Shown: positions 34,835 through 44,853, numbered from the stretch's first letter. The stretch is DNA of 64,000 bases from Gangjinia marincola (GCF_039523415.1 NZ_BAAAFG010000001.1:186001-250000), one strand, 5' to 3'. Notes: generated by a model from the sequence alone, not told the origin. Translations and numbers: made by a program.

Positions 34835-35818
34835 CTATTGATTTTCATTATCACCGCCATTATCACCACCATCTTCTAAGTCAATTTCGTTATCGTCTTT
34901 TTTCTTCTTTTTCTTCTTTTTCTTGCTTCCGCGCTGCGTATCCTCAATCATTTCATCCTTTTTATGCATATCATAACGGTAGGAGATTCCAAGGTTTACT
35001 TCCCAACGTTTGGGTGTATCTCTAAAGTTATAGAGTCCGCTGACATCCAATTGAAAATTATCTGAAAATAAATATGCTCCACCGGCACGAACGATATCGT
35101 CACTATAAAAATCACTGTATAAAACTTGTCCTTCTACAAAGGCAGCCCAATTTGGGTGAAAGGAATGCGTAAGTGTTCCAATAAAGGTATAAGCGGGTTG
35201 CTCAGTCATAAATATTCGATCGCCAATAAGATTGGTGACCAGCACCCAACCCCCGGGAAAATTATTTTGTGTAATTACAGCTACTTTAGGACTTACAGGG
35301 GTCGAATCTTCGGGAACAAAAGAATTATCCCCAAATAGAATATTTGCTCCGGCATAAATCGAAATCGCAGGGATGAGTTTATCCCAGCTGAAACTGTGGG
35401 TTTTTTTCCAGCTTCTAATATCCACTCCGTCGTCATATTTATACGGGTCGTATAGTAAATACTTTGCACCAACAGTATTTGCGTCAAAATTGGTGAATCT
35501 ACTATCATCAGGGAGGTTGTCAAAAGCTCTATTCGCTGTAAGAAATGATCCTATCACACTTACCTCAAGTTGCTCTTTCCAAAAGCCGTAGCGTATGGCA
35601 TAATCTGCACCAAATCTGTTTTCATCATAATTTAAAAGATCATGTTTGTCCTGACCGTAGGATAAGCCTGTTTCAAACTGAAGTACTCCCGTTCCAACTG
35701 AAAACGCTCCTTGTGACTGACCTGGGCGATTGGAGTTAATGGTTTCTGTATATTGTGCTGTGACTGAAGCCGTTCCAAAAAACAAACATAGCAACGAGTA
35801 TAAGAATAGTGTTCGCAT
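34835..35818 (-). CDS. Outer-membrane transporter-like protein with poly-Lys tail
   Basis: 327 residues with a signal peptide (LYSLLCLFFGTASVTAQ). The N-terminal 260 residues have the strand pattern of phenol MetA-like outer-membrane proteins (TINSNRPGQSQGAFSVGTG, VLQFETGLSYGQ). The tail is exceptional: nine consecutive lysines, then an acidic Asp/Glu/Asn-rich stretch. It probably forms a transport channel or surface barrel; the charged tail may bind ions or nucleic acid. Monocistronic, convergent with nothing and divergent from DUF4834. Confidence 0.7.
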   Translation of the reverse strand: MRTLFLYSLLCLFFGTASVTAQYTETINSNRPGQSQGAFSVGTGVLQFETGLSYGQDKHDLLNYDENRFGADYAIRYGFWKEQLEVSVIGSFLTANRAFDNLPDDSRFTNFDANTVGAKYLLYDPYKYDDGVDIRSWKKTHSFSWDKLIPAISIYAGANILFGDNSFVPEDSTPVSPKVAVITQNNFPGGWVLVTNLIGDRIFMTEQPAYTFIGTLTHSFHPNWAAFVEGQVLYSDFYSDDIVRAGGAYLFSDNFQLDVSGLYNFRDTPKRWEVNLGISYRYDMHKKDEMIEDTQRGSKKKKKKKKKDDNEIDLEDGGDNGGDNENQ

Positions 35819-35955
35819 GAAATAAGGTTATGTTAACAAAGTAACGTAATATTAAGCGTTTAGTGTAAAAGTAATTCTTTAAATAATGCAAAAATGCCCG
35901 AAAAAATTATTCTTTTTTTAGTAATCCAAAGTAAGGATCTCGTTTAAGTCCTGTT

Positions 35956-35963
35956 TATCTTTG
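35956..35963 (+). promoter_or_regulatory. -7 box before DUF4834
   Basis: TATCTTTG (TAnnTTTG), ending 4 bases before the ATG at 35968, which implies a leaderless transcript. No clear -33 TTTG is seen. Confidence 0.4.
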
Positions 35964-35967
35964 TGTT

Positions 35968-36237
35968 ATGCAAAAGTTGCTTATAACCCTACTTACATTT
36001 TTACTCATTTATTATGCAGTAAAATTTATTTTGAGATTGTTTGGTCCCAGGCTAATGCGCTATGGTGCTAAAAAGGCCGGTGAACACTTTGAGCGTAAAT
36101 TTAGAGAACGCACCCAAACGTATACTCAAACCAAGGAGGAAGGCGATATTACCGTCATTAAAAAAACCCGCAAAAGCAAATACCCAAAAACATCAACTAA
36201 AGTAGGGGAGTACGTCGATTACGAAGAAGTAGAATAA
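35968..36237 (+). CDS. DUF4834 membrane protein
   Basis: 89 residues. One N-terminal membrane segment (LLITLLTFLLIYYAVKFIL) followed by a basic amphipathic region and a KKTRKSKYPKTSTKVGEY tail. This is the flavobacterial DUF4834 family. It is the first gene of the rightward run leading to YfhO, a glycosyltransferase and a flippase. Confidence 0.8.
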   Translation: MQKLLITLLTFLLIYYAVKFILRLFGPRLMRYGAKKAGEHFERKFRERTQTYTQTKEEGDITVIKKTRKSKYPKTSTKVGEYVDYEEVE

Positions 36238-36301
36238 GCCCTTATTCCTCACCTTATCTTAAAATAATTCCTTAATTTTCCGGCTTCTTTAATGCCAGAA
36301 A

Positions 36302-38734
36302 ATGAACTTCGATTTAAAAAAGTTTCTTCCTCATATTCTTGTCACCCTAGGTTTTGTAATTGTCGCCTTAGCGTATTTCAATCCTGTATTGAGCGGTAAA
36401 AAGATCTTTCAAAATGATATTGTACAGTATGTTGGTGAGGCAAAGCAACAGAACGATTTTAGAGATATATATAACGAAGAGCCTTATTGGACTGATGCGG
36501 TTTTTGGCGGAATGCCTACCTACCAGTTAGGAGCACGTTATCCACATCACTATATTAAGAAGTTCGACAAATTAATACGTTTTTTACCTCGTCCCGCAGA
36601 TTATCTATTCCTTTATTTTATAGGCATTTATATTCTTTTACTTGTACTAAAGGTTGATTACAGATTAGCCGCATTGGGAGCGCTGGCATTCGGCTTTTCT
36701 ACCTATTTGATTATTATTTTGGGTGTTGGTCATAATGCTAAGGCACATGCTATTGCCTATATGCCATTAGTACTGGCAGGCATCATACTCACATTTAAGC
36801 AAAGCTACTTATGGGGATTCCTGTTGCTGGCTTTAGCAATGGGATTAGAGCTCAACGCTAATCACCCGCAAATGACATATTACCTTGCGTTAATGGTGGT
36901 TATTTTAGGTATTGCCTATTTTATTGATGCCATTAAAAAGGGTATTCTACCGCATTATTTCAAAAGCCTGGGAGTAATGATTGGCGCGGTATTATTAGCT
37001 TTTGCCCTTAATGCCACTAATTATTTGGCAACCTATGAATATACTCCGTATAGCAGCAGAGGAGGATCAAACCTTACCATCAATCCAGATGGTACCGAGA
37101 AGGAAGCTACCGGCGGACTGGATTTTGACTACATCACTGCGTACAGTTACGGCTGGGCAGAAACATTCAATCTGTTTATCCCACGATTTATGGGTGGCGG
37201 GAGTGTAGAAGATGTGGGTGAAGATTCTGCGACAGGCAAAGCTATCCTCAATTTGGGGGCATCACCTGTACAAGCCAGAGAATTTACACGTGCGGCTCCA
37301 ACGTATTGGGGAGATCAACCCGGAGTATCTGCTCCGGCATATATAGGTGCTTCAGTAATTTTTCTATTTGTGTTCGCATTGTACCTCATTAAAGGGCGAC
37401 TTAAGTGGTGGATCGTTGGAAGCAGTGTGTTAGCCTTATTACTTTCTTATGGAAGTAATTTTGAGTCACTCACACGATTTTTTATTAATTACGTTCCCTT
37501 TTACGATAAATTTAGAGCGGTAACTTCTATACAGGTCATCATTGAACTTGCTGTCCCAATTTTAGCTGTTGTTGGGCTACACCACTTATTTAATAGAATG
37601 ATCGATGAGGAGCAGAAGAAAAAGGCGCTGTACTGGTCTATGGGAATTACGGGAGGATTAGCATTGATTTTCTTGTTTTTCAAATCTGCATTATTCGATT
37701 TTGCAGCACCTGGGGATGCCATGTACATTGAAAATCTGGGAGTAGATTTTGTGGATGCGCTACGACAAGATCGTAAAGCGCTTTTTAATGCTGATACGCT
37801 GCGTTCCTTGATAATTGTACTGGTTTGTGCAGCATTGGTCTGGGCATTTATATCGAATAAACTTTCAAAAACGCTAACAATTCTGGGATTAGCAGTAACT
37901 ATTGCTTTTGATTTAATTGCTGTGGATAGGCGTTATGTGAATAATGATGATTTTGTAGCTGCCCGTAAAATGGACAAACCTTTCTCCATGAATGCTGCCG
38001 ATCAGCAAATTAAAAAAGATACTACTCATTTTAGAGTGTTTGACATTGGCAGCGGAGTCTTTAACGGCAGGGCTTCTTATTTTCACCATTCTATTGGTGG
38101 ATATACTGCGGCCAGACCCGGATACATTGATGATTTGTATGATTTTTATCTGCTCAATCAGGATCAGGGTGTTCTCAATATGCTTAATGTTAAATACACC
38201 ATCATCAACAATAATAATCAAGTTTTTGCTCAGCGTAATCCTTTTGCCAATGGCAATGCCTGGTTCGTTGATGAACTTAAGGTGGTGGCAAATGCCAATG
38301 AGGAGATGCTGGCTTTAAAAGGGTTAGATACTAAGAATGTTGCTGTTATCCAACAAGAATTTGCAGATGAATTATCTTCTAAAACATTTAAAGCAGATTC
38401 AACTTCAACCCTCAGGCTTATTTCACATAAAGAAAATGAATTGGTATACCAGGCAAAAGTGAATAGTAAGCAATTTGCCGTATTTTCTGAAATCTACTAT
38501 CCCCTGGGATGGAATGCCTATATCGATGATACGTCAGCAGATTATGTCAAAGTAAATTATGCGCTTCGCGGAATGGAAATCCCGGAAGGCGAGCATACCA
38601 TACGCTTTACATTTGAACCTACTGTCATTGAAACCGGAAGCATGATTACCTTAGCAAGTTCAATACTGTTTATCCTATTCCTGTTAGGAGCGACGGGAAT
38701 GAGCCTACGCTCAAGGTCAAACAAGGCAGATTAA
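36302..38734 (+). CDS. YfhO-family membrane protein
   Basis: 810 residues with about a dozen membrane segments, mainly in the first 530 residues (YLFLYFIGIYILLLVLKVD, AALGALAFGFSTYLIIILG, SLIIVLVCAALVWAFI) and a final pair of segments. The large extracytoplasmic C-terminal domain begins near residue 560. YfhO proteins are implicated in glycosylation of lipoteichoic or other surface polymers. The glycosyltransferase and flippase downstream fit a surface-glycan role. Spacing to the next gene is 10 bases, so an operon is likely. Confidence 0.85.
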   Translation: MNFDLKKFLPHILVTLGFVIVALAYFNPVLSGKKIFQNDIVQYVGEAKQQNDFRDIYNEEPYWTDAVFGGMPTYQLGARYPHHYIKKFDKLIRFLPRPADYLFLYFIGIYILLLVLKVDYRLAALGALAFGFSTYLIIILGVGHNAKAHAIAYMPLVLAGIILTFKQSYLWGFLLLALAMGLELNANHPQMTYYLALMVVILGIAYFIDAIKKGILPHYFKSLGVMIGAVLLAFALNATNYLATYEYTPYSSRGGSNLTINPDGTEKEATGGLDFDYITAYSYGWAETFNLFIPRFMGGGSVEDVGEDSATGKAILNLGASPVQAREFTRAAPTYWGDQPGVSAPAYIGASVIFLFVFALYLIKGRLKWWIVGSSVLALLLSYGSNFESLTRFFINYVPFYDKFRAVTSIQVIIELAVPILAVVGLHHLFNRMIDEEQKKKALYWSMGITGGLALIFLFFKSALFDFAAPGDAMYIENLGVDFVDALRQDRKALFNADTLRSLIIVLVCAALVWAFISNKLSKTLTILGLAVTIAFDLIAVDRRYVNNDDFVAARKMDKPFSMNAADQQIKKDTTHFRVFDIGSGVFNGRASYFHHSIGGYTAARPGYIDDLYDFYLLNQDQGVLNMLNVKYTIINNNNQVFAQRNPFANGNAWFVDELKVVANANEEMLALKGLDTKNVAVIQQEFADELSSKTFKADSTSTLRLISHKENELVYQAKVNSKQFAVFSEIYYPLGWNAYIDDTSADYVKVNYALRGMEIPEGEHTIRFTFEPTVIETGSMITLASSILFILFLLGATGMSLRSRSNKAD

Positions 38735-38744
38735 GTTAAGCGGT

Positions 38745-40037
38745 ATGCAAAAGGTCTTGATCATCACGTATTATTGGCCACCTGCAGGTGGGCCCGGAGT
38801 TCAGCGATGGCTAAAATTTGCAAGCTATTTACCTCAATTTGGAATCACTCCAATCATTTATACACCGCAGAATCCTTCTTATCCTATTGTAGACGATCAA
38901 CTGATTAATGAAGTTCCTAAAGGTATTGAAGTCATTAAAGAACCGATCAAAGAGCCTTATAGAAAAGCAGCACTGTTTTCACAAAAAGATGCGAAAACGA
39001 TCAGTAGCGGAATCATCCCAAAACAGGAGAAGCAGTCGCTTCTGCAAAAATCTCTGTTATTTATTAGAGGGAACTTTTTCATCCCAGACGCCCGAAAAGC
39101 GTGGGTAGCGCCTTCAGTGAAATTCTTAAGTCAGTATCTGGTTCAACATAAGATAGAAAGCATCATTACGACAGGTCCGCCCCATAGTTTACACCTCATT
39201 GGGCTTCAGTTAAAAAAGCACTTGAACGTGAATTGGATTGCAGACTTCAGGGACCCCTGGACTGCCATAAGCTATCATAGCGAATTAAAATTGCTTCCGC
39301 AGGCAAAGAAAAGGCACCTCAATCTTGAAAAAGAAGTCCTTCAATCGGCACATCATATCATCACGACCAGTTTTTCTACGCAACGTGAGTTTCAGCAAAA
39401 AACACTTCAACCAGTTGCATTGATTACCAATGGCTACGAGAAAGAGGCTGATCCCGGTGTGAACCTGGATTCAAAATTTAGTCTGGTTCATATCGGTTCG
39501 CTACTTTCGAACCGAAATCCAACTGTGTTGTGGAAAGTGTTGAGAGAGTTGATAAAAGATAATCCCGCTTTCGCGGAAGCTTTTCAGCTGCGAATGGCCG
39601 GTAAAGTCAGCCAGGAAGTTTTAAATGTAATAGAAGAATATCAATTAAATCCCTACCTTAAACTTGATGGATATATATCCCACAAAGAGGCTTTAACTGT
39701 GCAACAAAGCGCACAAGTATTACTGCTCATAGAAGCCGATACTAAAGCAACTCGCGCCATCATCCCGGGAAAACTATTTGAATATATCGCGGCAAAAAGA
39801 CCAATTCTAGCGATTGGACCTAAAGTTTGGGATGTTCAACACATTATAGACGAAACTCAATCCGGAAGCGTTTTAGACTATCAGGATTATGATGTATTGA
39901 AAAAATCTTTATTAGATTATTTTAAGTTATACCAACAACAAAAACTCATAAGTCATTCTAAAAGCACCTTAAAATATCATCGCAAATCCCTGACAGAAGC
40001 ATTGAGTAAAATAATCTTTCAATACGTTGATCAATAG
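38745..40037 (+). CDS. Glycosyltransferase family 4-like protein
   Basis: 430 residues. Opens with the GT4-type KVLIITYYWPPAGGPGVQRW glycine-rich acceptor loop. The C-terminal half has the nucleotide-sugar-binding FSLVHIGSLLSNRNPTVLWK and ATRAIIPGKLFEYIAAKRPI segments of GT-B enzymes. It transfers a sugar in surface-polysaccharide synthesis; acceptor and donor unknown. The following flippase begins only 6 bases after its stop. Confidence 0.85.
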   Translation: MQKVLIITYYWPPAGGPGVQRWLKFASYLPQFGITPIIYTPQNPSYPIVDDQLINEVPKGIEVIKEPIKEPYRKAALFSQKDAKTISSGIIPKQEKQSLLQKSLLFIRGNFFIPDARKAWVAPSVKFLSQYLVQHKIESIITTGPPHSLHLIGLQLKKHLNVNWIADFRDPWTAISYHSELKLLPQAKKRHLNLEKEVLQSAHHIITTSFSTQREFQQKTLQPVALITNGYEKEADPGVNLDSKFSLVHIGSLLSNRNPTVLWKVLRELIKDNPAFAEAFQLRMAGKVSQEVLNVIEEYQLNPYLKLDGYISHKEALTVQQSAQVLLLIEADTKATRAIIPGKLFEYIAAKRPILAIGPKVWDVQHIIDETQSGSVLDYQDYDVLKKSLLDYFKLYQQQKLISHSKSTLKYHRKSLTEALSKIIFQYVDQ

Positions 40038-40043
40038 TTGTTT

Positions 40044-41501
40044 ATGGGAATTGTATTGAAACAATCATTTAGGAACATAATCATCACCTACGCCGGGTTT
40101 GGAATAGGAGCGGTGAACGCATTATTTCTCTACACCTACTTTTTGACAAAGCCTTATTACGGGGTAGTTTCCTATGTACTTTCTGCTGCGAATCTTATCT
40201 GGCCTGTACTTGCCTTTGGTGTTCATAATACACTAGTCAAATTTTATGCAGGATATCAGGATAGAGATCAAAAAGACCGATTTTTAACGTATATGCTCTT
40301 ATTACCATTGGGAATTAGTTTTTTCTGCGGTTTTTTTGGTGTATTTCTTTATGATAAACTCCTAACGTATTTTAATGAGGGAGATGCTTTTGTGCGTCCT
40401 TACGTATGGACAATTTTTGTAATTGCCTTTGCAATGACCTATTTTGAAGTGTTTTATGCGTGGGTAAAAGTGGAGTTGAAAAGTGTCTTTGGTAACTTTA
40501 TGAAAGAAATCTTTCATCGGGTAGGAGCTACATTTTTGCTGGTATTGGTATATTTTAACCTTATTGAAAAAACAACGTTTATCTATGGATTAACTGTGGT
40601 TTACAGCTTACGTATGCTCTTTATGGCAGGTTACGCACTACAAACACGAAAGCCTGTAATTCGTCTAAGCTTACCTTCAAATTGGATTCCTATTGCTAAA
40701 TACTCCATTTTGATTTTATTAGCGGGATCTGTTGCGGTAATTTTACTGGACTTGGATAAGGTAATGATCAAACATTATTTGCCCGTAGGCGAGGTAGCTG
40801 TTTATGGGATTATGGTATACATCGCTTCTGTCATTGCTGTACCTTCCAGAGCCATGCATCAAATTACCTATCCATTAACAGCACAGTTGCTGCACCAAAA
40901 GGATACAACCACCTTGGCCAAATTATATCATCAGAGTTCTATTAATTTATTAATCATTAGCGGACTGGTTTTCCTTCTGATAATTTGCAATGTAGAGCAG
41001 TTATATCAGCTCATCCCGCCAGAGTATGAACTCGTATTGGGAATAATCATTTTGCTGGGTGCCATAAAGTTGTATGATAGTATTTTAGGAAATAACAATA
41101 GCATTTTATTTAATTCTGATTATTACAGGATGGTGTTGCTTTTTGGCGTGGTGCTGGCACTAGTAGCTTTTATATTAAATATACTTTTTATTCCGCAATT
41201 TGGAATTATGGGAGCTGCTTTGGCTACCTTTTTAGCCATTTTTTTGTATAACACCGTCAAATTGATCTTTGTCTATAAAAAATTCAAAATGCATCCGTTT
41301 ACGTATAAAACAGGATGGAGTCTCGTAGTGATTGGCTTATTTTCAGGCTTATTTTTAGGTTGGAGTTTTATGTATCATCCACTATTAAATATTGTGTTAA
41401 AAAGCGTCCTGCTGGGAATATCGTATACCCTGATCATTTATCGCCTAAGACTTTCAACTGAAATTAATGAGGTGATCAATTCTTTGTGGACTAAAAAATA
41501 A
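40044..41501 (+). CDS. Polysaccharide flippase (Wzx/MOP superfamily)
   Basis: 485 residues from the ATG at 40044. A TTG 6 bases upstream directly follows the previous stop. About 12-14 membrane segments with pairs typical of oligosaccharide flippases, for example IIITYAGFGIGAVNALFLYTY and LILLAGSVAVILLDLDKV. It would flip lipid-linked glycan across the inner membrane, with substrate supplied by the upstream glycosyltransferase. It ends the cluster and is followed by a terminator hairpin. Confidence 0.85.
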   Translation: MGIVLKQSFRNIIITYAGFGIGAVNALFLYTYFLTKPYYGVVSYVLSAANLIWPVLAFGVHNTLVKFYAGYQDRDQKDRFLTYMLLLPLGISFFCGFFGVFLYDKLLTYFNEGDAFVRPYVWTIFVIAFAMTYFEVFYAWVKVELKSVFGNFMKEIFHRVGATFLLVLVYFNLIEKTTFIYGLTVVYSLRMLFMAGYALQTRKPVIRLSLPSNWIPIAKYSILILLAGSVAVILLDLDKVMIKHYLPVGEVAVYGIMVYIASVIAVPSRAMHQITYPLTAQLLHQKDTTTLAKLYHQSSINLLIISGLVFLLIICNVEQLYQLIPPEYELVLGIIILLGAIKLYDSILGNNNSILFNSDYYRMVLLFGVVLALVAFILNILFIPQFGIMGAALATFLAIFLYNTVKLIFVYKKFKMHPFTYKTGWSLVVIGLFSGLFLGWSFMYHPLLNIVLKSVLLGISYTLIIYRLRLSTEINEVINSLWTKK

Positions 41502-41538
41502 AATCCCCCGCGGTAGTGTCAATACGTGCGGAGGATTT
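41501..41538. terminator. Imperfect terminator between convergent genes
   Basis: AAATCCCCCGC (41501-41511) pairs with GCGGAGGATTT (41528-41538), with one mismatch. It lies between the flippase and the polybasic gene on the other strand. Confidence 0.7.
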
Positions 41539-41564
41539 TCCCTTAAACTTATGAATAAAATTCA

Positions 41565-42710
41565 TTAGCTCCTTGTTCTTGCTGATCTGCTTCGGGTAGA
41601 AGAAGAAGAAGACCTTTTCGTGCTTCGGGATTTAGAAGCTGTAGCCTTTTTCGTCCCTGAGTTTCGCCTTACCGTAGTTCTGGGTTTAACCGTTTTACGT
41701 TGGCTTGACGTCGCCCTAGTTGTAGGTTTAACACTACGCTGTGCTACTTTACGCGATGTGCTTTTAGCAGCACGAACCTGCGAATTTCTTGCTTGAGTTT
41801 TATTTTTAGCTACCACTTCTCTTGATTTAGAAGAACGAGCATTTGTGGTGTTATTTTTTCTACTAGCGGTTGACGTTTGTGTCACGTTAGTTCTACGTTG
41901 TTGTGTAGCGTTAGTTCTCTTGCTAGCCGTTGCAGTATTTCTGCTTTTGGTCGCATTAGAACGATTTCTTGTTGTTGCAACCGCAGCTCTTGTGCGGGTT
42001 TTAGCCAAATCACGCTTTACTTTTGTTCTTGTACCACGGTTGTACTGAGTTACGCGTGCTCCTGGTCTATAAAAACTTCTACGGTAATTATTTCTGTTCG
42101 TTCTGTAAAAGTTTTGGTGTACACTATACGCTACACGGTGCGGTCTGTAATAGGTTCTGTATGGATTATTATAGACAACACAGTACTGTGGTAAAGGTTG
42201 AACATAAAAGTTATGCCATGGTCTGTATACGTACCTTCTGTTAAATACATTGATAAAACCTCTATAGTGACTAAATCCACCAAATCTGTTATAATATATT
42301 CGCAAGCCGCCAATATTTCTTAATCGACCATTGAAATAGTTAATGGATACATTACCTACTTGAATAACTCTACCGTAATAATCATAGAATACAGGGGTTT
42401 CTTCAATTTGTATTACGGCACCAAAGTCATCATATTGTATAAATGGACCGTAATCGTATCCTGCATTAAAGCTGAAGTTTACATTATTGGTATTCACGTT
42501 AAAGTTAACTCCAGAAACTGCGCTGAGTACGACAAAATCAAATTGTCCATCTGGATATACCGAAAATTCTATCCCACCTTCAACAAAGGTGAAGTTATTT
42601 CCGAATCTATTAATCCTGTTGTGGAACACATCTTCTACAGATGCGTTGCTTGAAGCTGAAGCTGACCATCCTATCAGAAGGGCCATTGCTAAGTACATCA
42701 TTTTTTTCAT
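41565..42710 (-). CDS. Secreted protein with long polybasic tail
   Basis: 381 residues with a signal peptide (MYLAMALLIGWSASASS). Residues about 20-170 are beta-rich with Asn/Phe/Gly/Tyr (NINYF-type strands and YDYGPFIQYDDFGAV). Residues about 175-380 are a Tyr/Arg-rich then Arg/Lys/Ser/Thr-rich low-complexity region with no hydrophobic core (RTRAAVATTRNRSN, KKATASKSRSTKRSSSSS). The tail has far more basic than acidic residues, like a histone H1-type tail. It may bind DNA, lipopolysaccharide or polyanionic polysaccharide outside the cell. No known domain recognised. Confidence 0.6.
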   Translation of the reverse strand: MKKMMYLAMALLIGWSASASSNASVEDVFHNRINRFGNNFTFVEGGIEFSVYPDGQFDFVVLSAVSGVNFNVNTNNVNFSFNAGYDYGPFIQYDDFGAVIQIEETPVFYDYYGRVIQVGNVSINYFNGRLRNIGGLRIYYNRFGGFSHYRGFINVFNRRYVYRPWHNFYVQPLPQYCVVYNNPYRTYYRPHRVAYSVHQNFYRTNRNNYRRSFYRPGARVTQYNRGTRTKVKRDLAKTRTRAAVATTRNRSNATKSRNTATASKRTNATQQRRTNVTQTSTASRKNNTTNARSSKSREVVAKNKTQARNSQVRAAKSTSRKVAQRSVKPTTRATSSQRKTVKPRTTVRRNSGTKKATASKSRSTKRSSSSSTRSRSARTRS

Positions 42711-42909
42711 AAGTCTAAAGTTTAACTCAAACGTTTGAGTATTGTTTGACTAATGAAAACCAAGCTTCGTGCCAAAAATATAATTAATTGAAAATCAACA
42801 ATTTATTTATCTAAATTTTAATAGCATTACTTTCAAAACTAGAAAACAACTAAATTTTTGATCGTCTGAGAGTAATTTTATATAGGATCAATAATATAAG
42901 TATACAGCT

Positions 42910-44853
42910 CTATTTTATAATCAAGGGAAGATTGACTGGACGATTTTCATCGGTGTTCAGTTGAATAAAATATACTCCTTTCTCTAAGTTAAGCTGCAGA
43001 GGAGTCTGATTCTCAACGTAATCATTGCGCACTAATTTACCATCAATACTATATATTAAAACTTGCGTCTTAGCAGAAAGCCCTGTGAATATAAGCTGTT
43101 CTGCCGCAGGATTGGGATAAAAGCGTACTGAAGACAACATGTTCTGATTCACACTCAATGGCTGATTCCAAGTGTCTCCTATATTATCTCCCCAGATGTA
43201 TTCCACTAAATCAGGCTGATCAATCAATGGATTACGGTTAAATTGCCATTGATAAACGATGTTATTTCGGTTTATCTCATAGTCATCTGGCGGGTCATTA
43301 CGATGCCAATCTAACAAAGTCGCTAAATCTCCCAGTTGGCCGGTAATGTCGGGAAATCCGTTTACTACACTAAGATCATTGTACCGCAATTCCATATACA
43401 ATACAGCACGGGCAACATCTCCTTTAAAGCTGCCGGCATTACCGTTAGGACCGTTGTATTGCCCGTAGTGCTGATTCCCTCTGCTGCTGTTTTCGCCTGC
43501 ATCTGCTGCACGTAGCGCATGTGCATCAGAGTTTCCATGACGAAGAGAATCTGCGGTGGTATTCCAAAAAACATTTATTCCGTCATTGAAATCATCCTCT
43601 TCAATGCTAAAAAATCCTCCGCGGGAACGGGGATACGTATGCTCACGGTTCCAGGTACCGGTGTTATCTGATGTGGTTTGAAAGTCCAGCTTTGCCTTAG
43701 CCGTTTCAGTATATACCAACCACACCTGATTGCTATTTAATGGATTTTGATCTGCCTCTTTAAGGATATCAATGACATCGGCATAAGTTTGAGCACGTAC
43801 AACCCCTTCTTCGGCAATAATCGCTTGAATTGCTGCGGCTAGGGCTATATCTGCTAATCCATCTAAACTATCATAGTAACCTGCGGGTTGTGTGCTAAAC
43901 ACATTACCATAAGTAGGGGAGAGAGGTGTTCCAAAATTGGCTGTGGTAAAATCATTATCAACTATCCGAACATCTATGAAATTATTATTGGCAATGATTG
44001 GCTCATTCAAATTTTCAAATTTGATGCGTAGGACTTCATCTCCTTCATCCAGAGCGTCATCAACGAGAAATATAGTTGTCGACGTTTCGGTCTCGCCTTG
44101 CGCAATCGTTAGGGTGGTTGCTCCCGTGAAATCATTTGCATCAAAAGTGTTATTATCCAGCGTGATAGAATACGTAAGATCTTGATCAGGCGCTTCATCG
44201 ATTACAAAATTTATGGTAAAAGAGGCACCTTCATCCACTTGAGTGAGAGAAGGAGTAATGGTAATGCCGTTTAAGGTAATTCCTCCACCCTGATTAAGTT
44301 GACGCGGAGTAGGAGTGTCTGTAAAATAAGAGCCATCATCTGCACGCTGGATGGAATTAGTATTGTTAGACGATCCTTCATTTATTTGCGTGGTTTCTCC
44401 CAATAACGCCAAAAGTTCTGTATCGTCAGCGTCACTGGTATCATAAACAAGCGCATCGACTAAATTAGTTGTGGTGGCTAGCGTACCTTCAGGAAAGTCA
44501 CTTATTGGCGCTTGATAAATTGCGACAGCATCAGCTCCATTTTGAATGGTATTTTCCGCAATTAGAAATTGTGGAAATGGAATAACAGATGTACTTCCTA
44601 TTAAAAATAGTCCGTTGATATCAGTTTGAAATCCGTTTAAATCAATAGTAAAATAACTGCTGTCGCCTCCAGAATTTGACCCATTGAAAAATACTACAAT
44701 ATATCCATCAAGAGAGGAATTAGGCGTTATAGTGCGTAATTCTAAGAATTCCTGATTGTCAATCCCGGGAGTATCTGCATCTAATTCATTGATAAGAACA
44801 TCCTGACCAAATATAATGGTCGGAAAAAGGATCAAAGCAAGCAACTTACGCAT
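42910..44853 (-). CDS. Secreted multidomain endonuclease I with T9SS tail
   Basis: 647 residues from the ATG at 44853; an upstream ATG at 44883 is an alternative. Signal peptide (LLALILFPTIIFGQ), then a lamin-tail-like domain (VLINELDADTPGIDNQEFLEL), a Calx-beta domain (about 195-305, with DEGDEVLRIKFEN) and an endonuclease I core with WNREHTYPRSRGG at about 410-425 and NSDAHALRAADAGENSSRGN. The C-terminus has a T9SS sorting domain (YPNPAAEQLIF, GKLVRNDYV). It degrades extracellular nucleic acids, likely as a phosphate or nucleotide scavenger. Upstream on its strand lies the terminator for uvrA. Confidence 0.85.
   Translation of the reverse strand: MRKLLALILFPTIIFGQDVLINELDADTPGIDNQEFLELRTITPNSSLDGYIVVFFNGSNSGGDSSYFTIDLNGFQTDINGLFLIGSTSVIPFPQFLIAENTIQNGADAVAIYQAPISDFPEGTLATTTNLVDALVYDTSDADDTELLALLGETTQINEGSSNNTNSIQRADDGSYFTDTPTPRQLNQGGGITLNGITITPSLTQVDEGASFTINFVIDEAPDQDLTYSITLDNNTFDANDFTGATTLTIAQGETETSTTIFLVDDALDEGDEVLRIKFENLNEPIIANNNFIDVRIVDNDFTTANFGTPLSPTYGNVFSTQPAGYYDSLDGLADIALAAAIQAIIAEEGVVRAQTYADVIDILKEADQNPLNSNQVWLVYTETAKAKLDFQTTSDNTGTWNREHTYPRSRGGFFSIEEDDFNDGINVFWNTTADSLRHGNSDAHALRAADAGENSSRGNQHYGQYNGPNGNAGSFKGDVARAVLYMELRYNDLSVVNGFPDITGQLGDLATLLDWHRNDPPDDYEINRNNIVYQWQFNRNPLIDQPDLVEYIWGDNIGDTWNQPLSVNQNMLSSVRFYPNPAAEQLIFTGLSAKTQVLIYSIDGKLVRNDYVENQTPLQLNLEKGVYFIQLNTDENRPVNLPLIIK

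Noticed and set aside
34835..35818. Poly-Lys tail as a frameshift artefact
   Set aside because: The tail stays in frame and is followed by a coherent acidic segment and stop; it is kept as real, though length variation is possible.
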